Shown piece by piece: positions 33,414 to 42,808 of a DNA stretch of 64,000 nucleotides; the first letter of the stretch is position 1, and each line of letters begins with the position of its first letter. The position numbers and the translations under genes were made by a program. Under the pieces are notes generated by a model. That model was not told the DNA's origin, did no database searches, and was given only the letters and a program-made list of their open reading frames with translations. This DNA comes from CAYFZO01 sp965226235 (GTDB taxonomy: Bacteria > Pseudomonadota > Gammaproteobacteria > Poriferisulfidales > Oxydemutatoraceae), in contig OZ245335.1 in the NCBI GenBank assembly GCA_965226235.1, positions 744,001 through 808,000 on the forward strand, given 5' to 3'.

Positions 33414-34877
33414 CTACGAACCGCCACGGCTGCGCTCCAGTTCCTCAAAAAACTGCCCGTCGAGCTCATGAATATAGTCGCCGGTAAACACGGAGCTCTC
33501 AAACTCGCCAAGGCTATCATTCCCATCGGTAACGGACTGTACCAGGTCCGGCAGCTTTTGATAGAACAGTCTGTCCGCCCGTATTGCCTGACACACTTCT
33601 TCGTTGTTTTTGCCATGCGCGATAAGTTCCTTCCGAGTGGGCATATCGATGCCGTAAACATTCTGGTATTTGACCGGCGGCGAAGCGGACGCAAAGTACA
33701 CTTTTCTCGCGCCCGCGTCACGCGCCATTTGCACGATCTGGCGCGACGTCGTACCACGAACAATGGAGTCGTCCACCAGCATCACGTTCTTGTCTTTGAA
33801 TTCAATACTCAGCGGATTCATTTTCTGGCGCACCGACTTTGCGCGCATGGCCTGCACCGGCATGATGAAAGTGCGTCCGATATAGCGATTTTTAATGAAC
33901 CCCTCCCGATATTTTATATTCAGGCTCATCGCCATCTCCAGTGCCGCGGTACGGCTGGTATCGGGTACCGGCATAATCACGTCTATATCATGATCATGCC
34001 ACTGGCGCTTGATCTGCTCGGCAAGCGCAACCCCCATACGCATCCGGGCCTTGTGCACGAACACATCGTCTATGATCGAATCCGGGCGAGAGAAGTACAC
34101 GTATTCGAAAATGCAACTGCGGTAACTTGACTCGGCGGCACACATCCTGCTGTGCAAACGTCCGTTTCTATCTATGAAGATCGCTTCTCCCGGCTTGACG
34201 TCCCGCTCGATCTCAAACTGCATCGAATCGAGCGCAATGCTCTCTGAGGCAACCATGTACTCGATGCCGTGCTTCCCTTCTCGAACGCCAAAAATCAGCG
34301 GGCGGATGCCATACGGGTCCCGAAACGCGAGAATACCTACGCCGGCGAGCAATGCAACAACCGCGTAAGCACCGCGACAACGGCGATGAACGCCGGAAAC
34401 TGCATCGAAAACCTGGTTCTCGTCAAGCATCAGGGAAGATTGCCCGAACAACTGCAACTCATGCGCGAGTACATTGAGTATCACCTCGGAATCCGAGCCG
34501 GTCGTTAAATGCCGCATATCCTGGTTAAACAGTTCGTTCATCAATTGCCGAAAATTGGTCAGGTTTCCATTGTGTCCGAGCGCGATGCCGTAGGGACTGT
34601 TTACATAAAACGGCTGTGCCTCTGACGCGCTCGCGGTACCCGCGGTCGGATAACGCACATGACCAATCCCTGCCCGTCCTTTGAGCCGGGCTATATCATC
34701 GGCGCCAAACACATCGCGCACCAGGCCATTACCCTTGCACTGATACATATGACCGGTCTCGAGATCACTGCTGACAATACCGGCGGCGTCCTGGCCACGG
34801 TGCTGGAGCAGCGTCAATGCGTCATACAAATCCTGCCCGATGTGGTCGCTTCCGTATGTTCCGACTACACCGCACAT
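33414..34877 (-). CDS. purF: Amidophosphoribosyltransferase
   Basis: PurF makes phosphoribosylamine from PRPP and glutamine, first step of purine synthesis. Start 34877 puts the nucleophile at Cys2 (MCGVVG) as the family needs; the frame upstream is untranslated. The 487-residue protein has GQDAAGI, GIGHVRYPTAG, GHNGNLTNF, GSDSEVIL for the glutaminase, and VMLVDDSIVRGTTSRQIVQMARDAGA for the PRPP loop. cvpA lies 108 bp upstream. Family members often need PurR; no operator was assigned. Confidence 0.98.
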   Translation of the reverse strand: MCGVVGTYGSDHIGQDLYDALTLLQHRGQDAAGIVSSDLETGHMYQCKGNGLVRDVFGADDIARLKGRAGIGHVRYPTAGTASASEAQPFYVNSPYGIALGHNGNLTNFRQLMNELFNQDMRHLTTGSDSEVILNVLAHELQLFGQSSLMLDENQVFDAVSGVHRRCRGAYAVVALLAGVGILAFRDPYGIRPLIFGVREGKHGIEYMVASESIALDSMQFEIERDVKPGEAIFIDRNGRLHSRMCAAESSYRSCIFEYVYFSRPDSIIDDVFVHKARMRMGVALAEQIKRQWHDHDIDVIMPVPDTSRTAALEMAMSLNIKYREGFIKNRYIGRTFIMPVQAMRAKSVRQKMNPLSIEFKDKNVMLVDDSIVRGTTSRQIVQMARDAGARKVYFASASPPVKYQNVYGIDMPTRKELIAHGKNNEEVCQAIRADRLFYQKLPDLVQSVTDGNDSLGEFESSVFTGDYIHELDGQFFEELERSRGGS

Positions 34878-34985
34878 CAGGATTTTCCAAACCAAAGGGT
34901 ACAACTGGCGCCGACGAATACGCTCCTGAAAAGAGACGCGACACCGCACGCGGCTCCAGCGACCGCCACGGGACGCGCCCAGCCT

Positions 34986-35504
34986 TTATAACGGCACGCA
35001 CGCATAATGCGGGCTTCGATAACCCTCAGGAACATAGCACGCAACCTGTTGCGCCGATCGCTCGAACAAGGGAATCAGCAACGAGACCCTCCAACGATCC
35101 TCGGAAGGCAGGGCTGTCAACCCTGCGAGTAGCACCAGCACAATCACGACGGCACCACCGCGAAGCAACCCGAACATGGATCCCAGAAAGCGGTCAACCA
35201 TGCTTACGAAACTGCGACGCACCGTAGCGGAGATCGATTTCCCGATAAAATGCCCGGCAATCGCCACTGAAAAAAACAGCAATACAAACATCGCCACCGA
35301 CTGCAGATCACGACCTGGCAGCAAAAATCCTACCATCTCGACATCCGGAAGTAGCGTCTGCGGCAGACTGTAGAACCGGATCGCGACAAACACCGCCAGC
35401 ACCAGCGTCAGCAAAGAGAACAGTTCTCTCACCAAGCCGCGATAGAAACCAACCAAGATCGACACTAACAGAATAGCAACGATCGCAACATCAAACCTGG
35501 TCAT
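34986..35504 (-). CDS. cvpA: CvpA family membrane protein
   Basis: A 172-residue inner-membrane protein (colicin V production protein family) with four predicted helices: FDVAIVAILLVSILVGFYRGLVREL, FSLLTLVLAVFVAIRFY, VAMFVLLFFSVAIAGHFIGK and LLRGGAVVIVLVLLAGL; the DR(F/L)LG(S)MFGLLRG segment is the family hallmark. ATG 35504 is used; longer upstream reading would overlap the SPOR gene. It sits between the SPOR gene and purF, the canonical position. Confidence 0.95.
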   Translation of the reverse strand: MTRFDVAIVAILLVSILVGFYRGLVRELFSLLTLVLAVFVAIRFYSLPQTLLPDVEMVGFLLPGRDLQSVAMFVLLFFSVAIAGHFIGKSISATVRRSFVSMVDRFLGSMFGLLRGGAVVIVLVLLAGLTALPSEDRWRVSLLIPLFERSAQQVACYVPEGYRSPHYACVPL

Positions 35505-35511
35505 GAAAAAA

Positions 35512-35982
35512 TCAGCGTTGCACCAGCGTGGTCCGGAATCCGTATTCTTTCCGTATACTCGCTGCAATTTCCTTCCCCTCCGCCTCGGACTGCCCCGCGC
35601 TGACCTCGACCTTGAAAACCTGCTCGCCATTTGCAACGACCATTCGGTACGTCGCCTTGTAGTCGCCGTCCCCAAGTGCCTGTACCAAACTGCTCGCGCC
35701 ATCGATGCTGCTGCGATCGGCTACGTGTACAAACCAGTTTTTAGCCGAAGGCAGGTCTTTTATGTCTATCTGCCTCTGGGTAACGACCATGCGCGGCTCA
35801 TGTTCAACCGTCTCAGGGATCTGCTGCCTGATCGACAACCCTGAAGATCTCGCTTGATCGGTAGCGTTTAGAGAAGACAAATGCCTGTAGCCGTCCCCAT
35901 CGAGAATTGCTGGCAGGAAAATAACCACCAGGGACACTATGGCGATACTGCCTAAAAGCCGCTGCTTGAGTTGTAGTTCCAC
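35512..35982 (-). CDS. SPOR-domain protein, DedD type
   Basis: A 156-residue protein with one N-terminal membrane helix (LGSIAIVSLVVIFLPAIL, residues about 10-27) and a C-terminal SPOR domain (KNWFVHVADRSSIDGASSLVQALGDGDYKATYRMV...GPF-like VSAGQSEAEGKEIAASIRKEYG). SPOR domains bind denuded septal glycan; DedD acts in cell constriction. The position between folC and cvpA is that of dedD. It is shorter than E. coli DedD (220). Confidence 0.88.
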   Translation of the reverse strand: MELQLKQRLLGSIAIVSLVVIFLPAILDGDGYRHLSSLNATDQARSSGLSIRQQIPETVEHEPRMVVTQRQIDIKDLPSAKNWFVHVADRSSIDGASSLVQALGDGDYKATYRMVVANGEQVFKVEVSAGQSEAEGKEIAASIRKEYGFRTTLVQR

Positions 35983-36058
35983 GGATTGGTCTTCGTTTAC
36001 CCTGAAAAGCTGACCATGGGTACCTTCGCCGGAAAAAAATACCCGCGCCCGGATGCCA

Positions 36059-37324
36059 TTATAAGCCCGAATTCAGCGCTTCCGCCACCGTGATCGTGGA
36101 ACCGAAAACCAGCAAGCGATCATTTTCCCCCAGTTGAGACAGCGAGTAGCGACAAGCGTCGGGGATCGCTCCATGCACCTTGACCGGAGCCGAAAGCGTG
36201 TGGCTTCTTACCTGCCTTTGCAGGATGTCAATCCGCAGTGCCCGACTTGCCCGCACTTCAGCAAGGTGCCAGTAATCGATCAACGGTGCCACCTGCTCCA
36301 GCATGCCGCTTACGTCCTTGCCGGCAAGCACTGAAAATACTGCATGGGTGTACCCGACCGCAGGCACATTGATCAGGTTCTCCACAAGCACTGCAACGCT
36401 TGGAGGATTATGTGCAACGTCAAGAATAACCGTGCGAGCATGCTTTTTGCACACTTGGAACCGCCCTTCCAATTTGACACTTTCAAGCCCCTTGACCTTG
36501 GCCTCGTCAGCGACCGGGAGACGTTTCTCCAGGCACTGCAAAGCCATCAGCACGCAGGCAGCGTTCTGTAACTGCACTCGGCCGAGCAAGGCCGGCAGTG
36601 GCAGATTGCCGGTTTGCCCGCCTTCACAGACGAACCGCCAGCTATCACCTTCGAGTTCGAAATGAAAGTGTTCGCCGGCCTGATACAGAACGGCTCCCTT
36701 TTCCTGTGCCGTCCTGGCGATCATCCTCGGGGGTACCGGATCACCGCAAATGACGGGACTGCCAGCGCGCATAACGCCGGCTTTTTCCCTGGCGATATCC
36801 TCTCGGGTCGTCCCCAGCCACTCAGTGTGATCCATCCCGATACTGGTAATGATTGTCGCGTCGAGAGGAGCGATATTGGTCGCATCCAGACGCCCGCCCA
36901 GCCCGGCTTCAAGCAAAATGACATCGAGCGGGCGGAGCTTGAAACAATAAAACGCCGCGAGCGTACCGAATTCAAAAAAACTCAGGCTGATACCATGGCG
37001 GTGACGATCGATGAAATCAAACGCTTCGCACAGATCATGGTCGCTCACCGGCATACCCCCAACGCGAATGCGTTCGTTGTAACGGCGCAAGTGCGGCGAG
37101 GTATAAGTGCCGACGGTGTATCCGGCGTGGCGCAAAATCTCTTCAAGAACCGCAACGGTCGAGCCTTTGCCATTCGTTCCTGCAACGCCGATGACTGCTG
37201 TGGCGCAAGGTAATACATCGCAATCCTCACAGACCTGCAGAACGCGTTCCAATCCAAGATCGATCGGCTTCGGATGCAGTTTCTCCTGCCACTCCAGCCA
37301 GTCTGATAGCTGTCGGTAGCGCAT
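36059..37324 (-). CDS. folC: Dihydrofolate synthase/folylpolyglutamate synthase
   Basis: FolC adds glutamate to dihydropteroate and to folates. The 421-residue Mur-ligase-like protein has the ATP loop VIGVAGTNGKGSTVAVLEEIL near 44-64, YTSPHLRRYNERIRV, LEAGLGGRLDATN, SIGMDHTEWLG, VICGDPVP and ILDVAHNPPSV. With folP elsewhere in the window it belongs to folate synthesis. It follows accD by 11 bp and precedes the SPOR gene, as in E. coli. Confidence 0.97.
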   Translation of the reverse strand: MRYRQLSDWLEWQEKLHPKPIDLGLERVLQVCEDCDVLPCATAVIGVAGTNGKGSTVAVLEEILRHAGYTVGTYTSPHLRRYNERIRVGGMPVSDHDLCEAFDFIDRHRHGISLSFFEFGTLAAFYCFKLRPLDVILLEAGLGGRLDATNIAPLDATIITSIGMDHTEWLGTTREDIAREKAGVMRAGSPVICGDPVPPRMIARTAQEKGAVLYQAGEHFHFELEGDSWRFVCEGGQTGNLPLPALLGRVQLQNAACVLMALQCLEKRLPVADEAKVKGLESVKLEGRFQVCKKHARTVILDVAHNPPSVAVLVENLINVPAVGYTHAVFSVLAGKDVSGMLEQVAPLIDYWHLAEVRASRALRIDILQRQVRSHTLSAPVKVHGAIPDACRYSLSQLGENDRLLVFGSTITVAEALNSGL

Positions 37325-37335
37325 GAACGGGTCAG

Positions 37336-38214
37336 TCAGGTACCACTGTCGACTGCATTTTTCTGCTTGCCATGGAACAAAATAGACAGGATGTTCGCGA
37401 TCAACGGACGCAACCGTGCGCGTGGCACAACCATGTCGATCAATCCATGTTCAAGCAGAAACTCGCTGCGCTGAAATCCTTCCGGCAACGTCTCGTGTAC
37501 CGTCTGCTCAATTACGCGTGGGCCGGCAAACCCGATCAGAGCCTTTGGCTCGGCGATAATCACATCCCCCAGGATTGCCAGGCTCGCCGACACCCCCCCC
37601 ATGGTCGGGTGTCCCAGCACCGATATAAATGGAATGCCGCGCATCGAAAGACGCGCGAGCAGAGCGCTCACTTTTGACATCTGCAACAGGGACACCAGCC
37701 CCTCCTGCATGCGCGCCCCCCCACTGGTTGCAAAGCATACCAGTGGAACGTTCTTCTGCAGACAAAACTCGGCACCCCTGCGGAACCTTTCTCCGACTAC
37801 CGACCCCATCGAGCCGCCGATAAAATCAAATTCAAACGCAGCGGTGACCAGGGGCTGTCCTTCCAGGGCACCTTCGATCACCACCAGCGCGTCTTTTTCC
37901 CCGGTGCTCTTCTGCGCGTAGGACAAACGGTCCTTGTACTTCATCCGATCCTTGAATCCGAGAAAATCTGTCGGCGCGATATCCGCTCCCAACTCCCGGC
38001 GGGACCCCGCATCGAGAAACAGATCCAGACGTTTGCGCGCTGAAATACGGGCGTGGTCGTCACAACCGGGACATACGTATAACGCGCACTCGAGCTCCGG
38101 TTGGTAGTTAGCCCTGCCACAGCCCTCGCATCTCAGCCAGAGCCCTTGTGGTATTTTACGCGAGGCTCTCGGCGTACGAATGCGCGAAGGCAGCAACTTC
38201 TTGTACCAGCGCAT
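37336..38214 (-). CDS. accD: Acetyl-CoA carboxylase, carboxyltransferase beta subunit
   Basis: AccD forms the malonyl-CoA-producing carboxyltransferase with AccA. The product (292 residues from ATG 38214) has the N-terminal C4 zinc ribbon CEGCGRAN...YVCPGCDDHARISARKRLDLFLD and the crotonase core FDFIGGSMGSVVGE, SGGARMQEGL and GFAGPRVIEQTVHETLPEGFQ. The first Cys pair is at about 31 and 34. GTG/ATG start at 38223 is possible but that codon overlaps the trpA stop. Located between trpA and folC. Confidence 0.97.
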   Translation of the reverse strand: MRWYKKLLPSRIRTPRASRKIPQGLWLRCEGCGRANYQPELECALYVCPGCDDHARISARKRLDLFLDAGSRRELGADIAPTDFLGFKDRMKYKDRLSYAQKSTGEKDALVVIEGALEGQPLVTAAFEFDFIGGSMGSVVGERFRRGAEFCLQKNVPLVCFATSGGARMQEGLVSLLQMSKVSALLARLSMRGIPFISVLGHPTMGGVSASLAILGDVIIAEPKALIGFAGPRVIEQTVHETLPEGFQRSEFLLEHGLIDMVVPRARLRPLIANILSILFHGKQKNAVDSGT

Positions 38215-38219
38215 CCGCG

Positions 38220-39053
38220 TCAAGCGACAGGTTGCCCCAACCCAACGCTCTCATCCATTGCGACACGTATCGGATACAAAAAAGCCGCGGCCGCCTCGAA
38301 ACAATCACCGGATGCAGCACCCTGTGCAATGACATCGACCAGCGCGCTACCGACTACAACCGCGTCCGCAAACCCGGCTACGGCGGTGGCAGCAACAGCA
38401 TCCTTGATACCGAACCCAACAGCGATCGGCAGTTCAGTATGATGGCGTATCAACCTGACCTGCGTGGCGGCATCGGTGTCGTTAAAATAACCGGCGCCGG
38501 TGACCCCTTTCAGCGACACATAATAAACAAACCCGCGCGCATCAGCGCAAATGCGTTGGATGCGCTGCTCGAGGGTCGTTGGGGATAACAGGAAAACAGG
38601 TGCGATGCCGGCGCGATCAAAATTCTCTCCTACCCCCATGAGCCTTGCTTCTTCAGGCGGCAGATCGACGACAATCATCCCGTCGACCCCGACACCCGCC
38701 GCATGAATCGCGAATTCCCGCACACCGAACAGCTCGAGGGGATTTAAATACCCCATCAACACGACCGGCGTCTCCGTGTCGCGTCGGCGAAACTCTTCGA
38801 CCATGCCAAGCACATCTTTCAACGTAACACCGTGCGACAGCGCTCGCTCAAACGCCGCCTGGATCACTGGACCATCCGCCATCGGATCCGAGAACGGTAC
38901 CCCCAGTTCAAGAATATCGGCACCGTTTTCAACCAGGATGTGCATCAACTCCACGGTGTCTTCGAGTCCTGGATCGGCAGCGGCAATATAGGGGACCAGC
39001 GCGGTCCTTCCATCGCCCTGCAACTGAGCGAAGCACCGAGCAAGGCGGTTCAC
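38220..39053 (-). CDS. trpA: Tryptophan synthase alpha subunit
   Basis: TrpA releases indole from indole-3-glycerol phosphate. The 277-residue TIM barrel has LVPYIAAADPG, the catalytic Glu in ILELGVPFSDPMADGPVIQ (residues about 48-66) and Asp in LMGYLNPLELFG...DGMIVVDLPPEEA, then YYVSLKGVTGAG and VGFGIKDA. Its ATG overlaps the trpB stop (ATGA). It continues into accD. Confidence 0.98.
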   Translation of the reverse strand: MNRLARCFAQLQGDGRTALVPYIAAADPGLEDTVELMHILVENGADILELGVPFSDPMADGPVIQAAFERALSHGVTLKDVLGMVEEFRRRDTETPVVLMGYLNPLELFGVREFAIHAAGVGVDGMIVVDLPPEEARLMGVGENFDRAGIAPVFLLSPTTLEQRIQRICADARGFVYYVSLKGVTGAGYFNDTDAATQVRLIRHHTELPIAVGFGIKDAVAATAVAGFADAVVVGSALVDVIAQGAASGDCFEAAAAFLYPIRVAMDESVGLGQPVA

Positions 39054-40276
39054 AACTCGATCCCATCAATAGCAGCAACCGTATCCAGATCCTTGTCGCC
39101 ACGCCCGGACAGGTTCACGATAATGCTGTCCCCACGCGCGTATTTTGGCGCGAGTTCCTCGGTGAAAGACAGCGCGTGACTGGTCTCCAGCGCAGGGATG
39201 ATCCCCTCCCAGCGGGTCAGTGCACGGAAGCCGCGTAAAGCAGCCTGGTCATCCACCGCGACGTAAGAAGCACGTTTGCTGTCCTTAAGCCATGCGTGTT
39301 CGGGGCCAACACCCGGATAATCGAGGCCGGCCGATATTGAATGCGTCGGTGTAATCTGCCCGTCTGCAGTTTCCAACAGGTAGGTACGATTGCCGTGTAA
39401 CACGCCCGGCTTACCGGCGACAAGCGACGCCGCATGCTCGTTGCTGTCCAGGCCATGCCCGGCGGCTTCAACGCCGTACAACTCCACTTCGGCATCATTG
39501 ATAAACGGATAAAACAACCCCATGGCATTCGAGCCGCCTCCAACGCAAGCCACCAGCGCCCTGGGCAGGCTGCCGGTCAGCTCGACCAGTTGGCTTCGCG
39601 CTTCCTCCCCGATGATCGACTGAAAATCACGCACCATCATCGGGTATGGGTGAGGCCCCGCGACGGTCCCTATGATGTAGAACGTATCGTCGACATAGGT
39701 TACCCAATCGCGCAACGCTTCATTCATCGCGTCTTTCAAGGTACGTGAACCGCTGCTCACCGGGACGACTTCGGCACCCAGTAGTTTCATGCGGTAGACG
39801 TTTTGACTCTGGCGTCGAATATCTTCGGTCCCCATGAACACCACGCATTCGAGCCCGAAACGGGCCGCGACGGTCGCAGTCGCAACCCCATGCTGACCGG
39901 CACCGGTTTCCGCGATCACGCGTACCTTTTGCATGCGTCTGGCGAGCAACGCCTGGGCAAGCGCGCTGTTGATCTTATGCGCGCCGGTGTGATTCAGGTC
40001 TTCCCGCTTGAGGTAGATTTGCGCGCCGTTCAGGCGTGCGCTCCAGCGGCTCGCGTGGTACAACGGGCTGGGTCTGCCAACGTAGTGGCGCAAGTGGTCC
40101 TTGAGCTCCGCACAGAATTCGGCATCGTCCCGATAGCGAAGATACGCGGCCTCCAGCTCCTGGAGCGGGCGAATGAGGGTTTCGGAAACAAAGCGCCCTC
40201 CATAAATTCCAAAATGTCCGTTTTCATCGGGCAGGCACGGCGCCCGGTCACCCGTTCTGTCAACTGGCTTGCGCAT
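39050..40276 (-). CDS. trpB: Tryptophan synthase beta subunit
   Basis: TrpB condenses indole and serine with PLP. The product (408 residues from ATG 40276) has GRPSPLYHASRWSARLNGAQIYLKREDLNHTGAHKINSALAQ with the PLP lysine in HTGAHKIN, AETGAGQHGVATAT, GGGSNAMGLF and the final LSGRGDKDL. The start at 40276 gives MRKPVDRTG; the frame is open upstream to 40315. It overlaps the trpF end by 17 bp. Confidence 0.98.
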   Translation of the reverse strand: MRKPVDRTGDRAPCLPDENGHFGIYGGRFVSETLIRPLQELEAAYLRYRDDAEFCAELKDHLRHYVGRPSPLYHASRWSARLNGAQIYLKREDLNHTGAHKINSALAQALLARRMQKVRVIAETGAGQHGVATATVAARFGLECVVFMGTEDIRRQSQNVYRMKLLGAEVVPVSSGSRTLKDAMNEALRDWVTYVDDTFYIIGTVAGPHPYPMMVRDFQSIIGEEARSQLVELTGSLPRALVACVGGGSNAMGLFYPFINDAEVELYGVEAAGHGLDSNEHAASLVAGKPGVLHGNRTYLLETADGQITPTHSISAGLDYPGVGPEHAWLKDSKRASYVAVDDQAALRGFRALTRWEGIIPALETSHALSFTEELAPKYARGDSIIVNLSGRGDKDLDTVAAIDGIEL

Positions 40277-40910
40277 AGGCCATCTCTCGATCGACCGCAC
40301 GCACTGCGGCAACAAAATCGCGGATCAGGCGGTGGTCTTTGATTCCCTTGCCGGATTCGACACCGCTCGCGACGTCGACCGCTCGCGGATGCACGTGGCG
40401 CACACCATCGGCCACGTTGTCCCGCGTCAAACCACCCGCGAGTACAGTCGACAAACCATGCAACGGGGGCAACAACCGCCAGTCAAACACCTTGCCGGTA
40501 CCACCGGTTTCCCCGGCACGGTTCGCATCCAGAACAAACGCGCTGGCGGTGGCGAGATAGCCGGAGGTATAAGCAACGACGTCGTCGACCGACCCCATCG
40601 GTATGGCTTTCATATACGGCATACCAAAAGAAGCACAAAAGTCCGGGCTTTCCATCCCATGAAACTGAATGAAATCGACCGGGATCGCTTCGAGCACACG
40701 CTGCACTTCATCGCGGCTCGCATCCATGAACAAGGCAACCACCGACAAAAAAGCGGGACGCCGGTGCAACAGTGCGCGTGCTGTAGAAAGATCGAGGCAA
40801 CGCGGACTCTGCGCCTGAAAGACCAGACCAACCGCGTCCACGCCGATTGCGGCGGCAAAATCGATATCCTCGCGCCTGGTGAGACCGCAGATCTTGATGC
40901 GTGTACGCAT
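40260..40910 (-). CDS. trpF: Phosphoribosylanthranilate isomerase
   Basis: TrpF performs the Amadori rearrangement of phosphoribosylanthranilate. The 216-residue barrel starts MRTRIKICGLTRREDIDFA (catalytic Cys8), then GVDAVGLVFQAQSPRCL, FIQFHGMESPDFC, VLDANRAGETGGTGKVFDW (Asp) and LAGGLTRDNVADGV, DVASGVE. It lies between truA and trpB as in pseudomonads, where trpF is separate from trpC. ATG 40910 gives the conserved start. Confidence 0.97.
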   Translation of the reverse strand: MRTRIKICGLTRREDIDFAAAIGVDAVGLVFQAQSPRCLDLSTARALLHRRPAFLSVVALFMDASRDEVQRVLEAIPVDFIQFHGMESPDFCASFGMPYMKAIPMGSVDDVVAYTSGYLATASAFVLDANRAGETGGTGKVFDWRLLPPLHGLSTVLAGGLTRDNVADGVRHVHPRAVDVASGVESGKGIKDHRLIRDFVAAVRAVDREMAYAQAS

Positions 40911-40961
40911 ATCGTTTCTTCTCTCTTGCATGCAAACATCCTAGCCAGCCATTATACAAAA

Positions 40962-41771
40962 TCAACATTCGATGCATCCTTTGCTCTCGCCAGCCCCGTC
41001 GAGACCGGCTTCACTCGACAGGTGAAGTCCGAAACGCGGAGCATATTCGACATCGGTCAAGTAGAGTCCGCAACTGCCCGCGGTGATGCCACCCTGCCTG
41101 CGGTCACGCCTCGCGAGCACTTCGGCCGCCCATGCTTCCGGTCGGTCGCCTACCCCGATCGCGATCAGCACACCGGCGATATTCCTGACCATGCGCTGCA
41201 GGAAAGCATTCGCGCATACCGTCAGCCACACAAATTTTTCCCGACGACACACGCGGATGGAAAACACCTGACGAATCGGGCTATCCGCTTGACACCCTTG
41301 TGCACGAAAACTGCTGAAGTCATGCTCCCCGACCAGGGCCTGCGCCGCGCGGTGCATCGCAGATTCGTCGAGCGGACGATGCACCCGGACGCTGGTGCGC
41401 CGGTATAGGGCCGAGCGTTCCGGGTGATTAAAAATCACGTAGCGATAATATCTCCGCAACGCGCTGAACCGCGCATGGAAATCATCGGAAACCGGCTTGA
41501 CCCACAGCACTGCAACGTCTTCGGGTAAGTGAGCGTTGGCGCCACGCAGCCACGAGAAAATGTCCCGCTGGACATCGGTTCCAAAGTGCGCCACCTGGGT
41601 GAGCGCGTGCACCCCGCTATCGGTGCGCCCGGCACCCACGAGCTTCATCGGTGCTCCCGCCACTTGAGAGAAAGCCGTCTCGACGCAGGATTGGACGCTA
41701 CGGGCATGAGACTGGATCTGCCAGCCGCAAAAATCAGTGCCGTCATATTCGATCCCCACCGCGTACTTCAT
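40962..41771 (-). CDS. truA: tRNA pseudouridine(38-40) synthase
   Basis: TruA modifies U38-40 in tRNA anticodon arms. The 269-residue product starts MKYAVGIEYDGTDFCGWQ, with the catalytic Asp in VGAGRTDSGVHALTQVAHF (residues about 48-66), and keeps RYYRYVIFNH, FSSFRAQGCQ, and FLQRMVRNIAGVLIAIGVGD. ATG 41771 gives the E. coli length (270); a GTG at 41786 would overlap asd by ATGA-like coupling. Located between asd and trpF. Confidence 0.97.
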   Translation of the reverse strand: MKYAVGIEYDGTDFCGWQIQSHARSVQSCVETAFSQVAGAPMKLVGAGRTDSGVHALTQVAHFGTDVQRDIFSWLRGANAHLPEDVAVLWVKPVSDDFHARFSALRRYYRYVIFNHPERSALYRRTSVRVHRPLDESAMHRAAQALVGEHDFSSFRAQGCQADSPIRQVFSIRVCRREKFVWLTVCANAFLQRMVRNIAGVLIAIGVGDRPEAWAAEVLARRDRRQGGITAGSCGLYLTDVEYAPRFGLHLSSEAGLDGAGESKGCIEC

Positions 41772-41782
41772 GCATACGCTAC

Positions 41783-42808
41783 TCACAGGTAATCACGCAG
41801 CAGAACCTCGGCAATCTGTACGCTGTTGGTCGCGGCTCCCTTGCGCAGATTGTCCCCGACAATCCACAGATCGAGACCACGCGGGTGGGATATGTCTTCG
41901 CGAATGCGCCCCACGAACACATCGTCGCACCCTTGCGCGTCGATCGCCGCGGTAGGATAGCCGCCATCCCTGTGCTCATCGATGACGGTGACTCCGGGGG
42001 CATCCGATAACAACGCGCGAGCTTCTCGCGCAGACACGCTTTCAGCGAATTCGGCATGCACCGCTTCCGAATGACCACAGACCACCGGTACCCGCACGGT
42101 AGTCGGATTGACCTGGATCTCTTCGTCACACAAAATCTTACGGGTCTCCCACACCATCTTCATTTCTTCCCTGGTGTAACCGTTATCCATGAAACGATCG
42201 ATTTGCGGTAGCGCGTTGAAGGCGATTTGCACCGGGTATACCCGTGGCTCGACACGCCCGCCATCCAGCAGAATACGGCTCTGCTCAAGCAGTTCCGTAA
42301 CCGCTGCCTTGCCGGTTCCCGACACCGCCTGGTAAGTTGCAACGTTGATGCGCTTGACGCAGAAACGGTCATGCAGCGGCTTCAGGGCAACCACCATCTG
42401 TATGGTCGAGCAATTCGGGTTGGCGATGATACCGACGCCCTGGTAGTCTGCGATCGCTTCCGGGTTGACCTCCGGAACCACCAACGGCACTTTTTCGTCA
42501 TAACGGAATTGAGAAGTATTGTCCACGACGACGCATCCGACAGAAACCGCGCGCGGCGCATATTCTTTCGACACCGCGGCGCCTGCTGAAAACAAGGCGA
42601 TCCTTACCCGGGAGAAATCAAAGGTGGCTAGATCGCCAACTGTAACGTCACGTCCCTTGAAGCGCACCTGCCTGCCTGCCGAACGCGCACTTGCCAACGG
42701 GTAAATTTCCCCAACCGGAAAATCGCGCTTCTCAAGCACCTGCAACATGCTCTCACCGACCGCTCCGGTGGCACCTACGACGGCAACGTCAATCGGCCGT
42801 GCCCTCAT
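41783..42808 (-). CDS. asd: Aspartate-semialdehyde dehydrogenase
   Basis: Asd reduces aspartyl phosphate on the way to lysine, methionine and threonine. The 341-residue protein has the NADP loop VAVVGATGAVGESML near the start, SAGAAVSKEYAP, the active-site Cys in GIIANPNCSTIQMVVALKPLH (about residue 130) and HSEAVHAEF with the catalytic His. ATG 42808 overlaps the leuB stop (TGA at 42805-42807). It supplies the hom/thrC pair encoded at 49-52 kb. Confidence 0.97.
   Translation of the reverse strand: MRARPIDVAVVGATGAVGESMLQVLEKRDFPVGEIYPLASARSAGRQVRFKGRDVTVGDLATFDFSRVRIALFSAGAAVSKEYAPRAVSVGCVVVDNTSQFRYDEKVPLVVPEVNPEAIADYQGVGIIANPNCSTIQMVVALKPLHDRFCVKRINVATYQAVSGTGKAAVTELLEQSRILLDGGRVEPRVYPVQIAFNALPQIDRFMDNGYTREEMKMVWETRKILCDEEIQVNPTTVRVPVVCGHSEAVHAEFAESVSAREARALLSDAPGVTVIDEHRDGGYPTAAIDAQGCDDVFVGRIREDISHPRGLDLWIVGDNLRKGAATNSVQIAEVLLRDYL

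Noticed and set aside
40269..41408. A 379-codon open frame on the plus strand
   Set aside because: Antisense to trpF and truA, no domain and no ribosome site.
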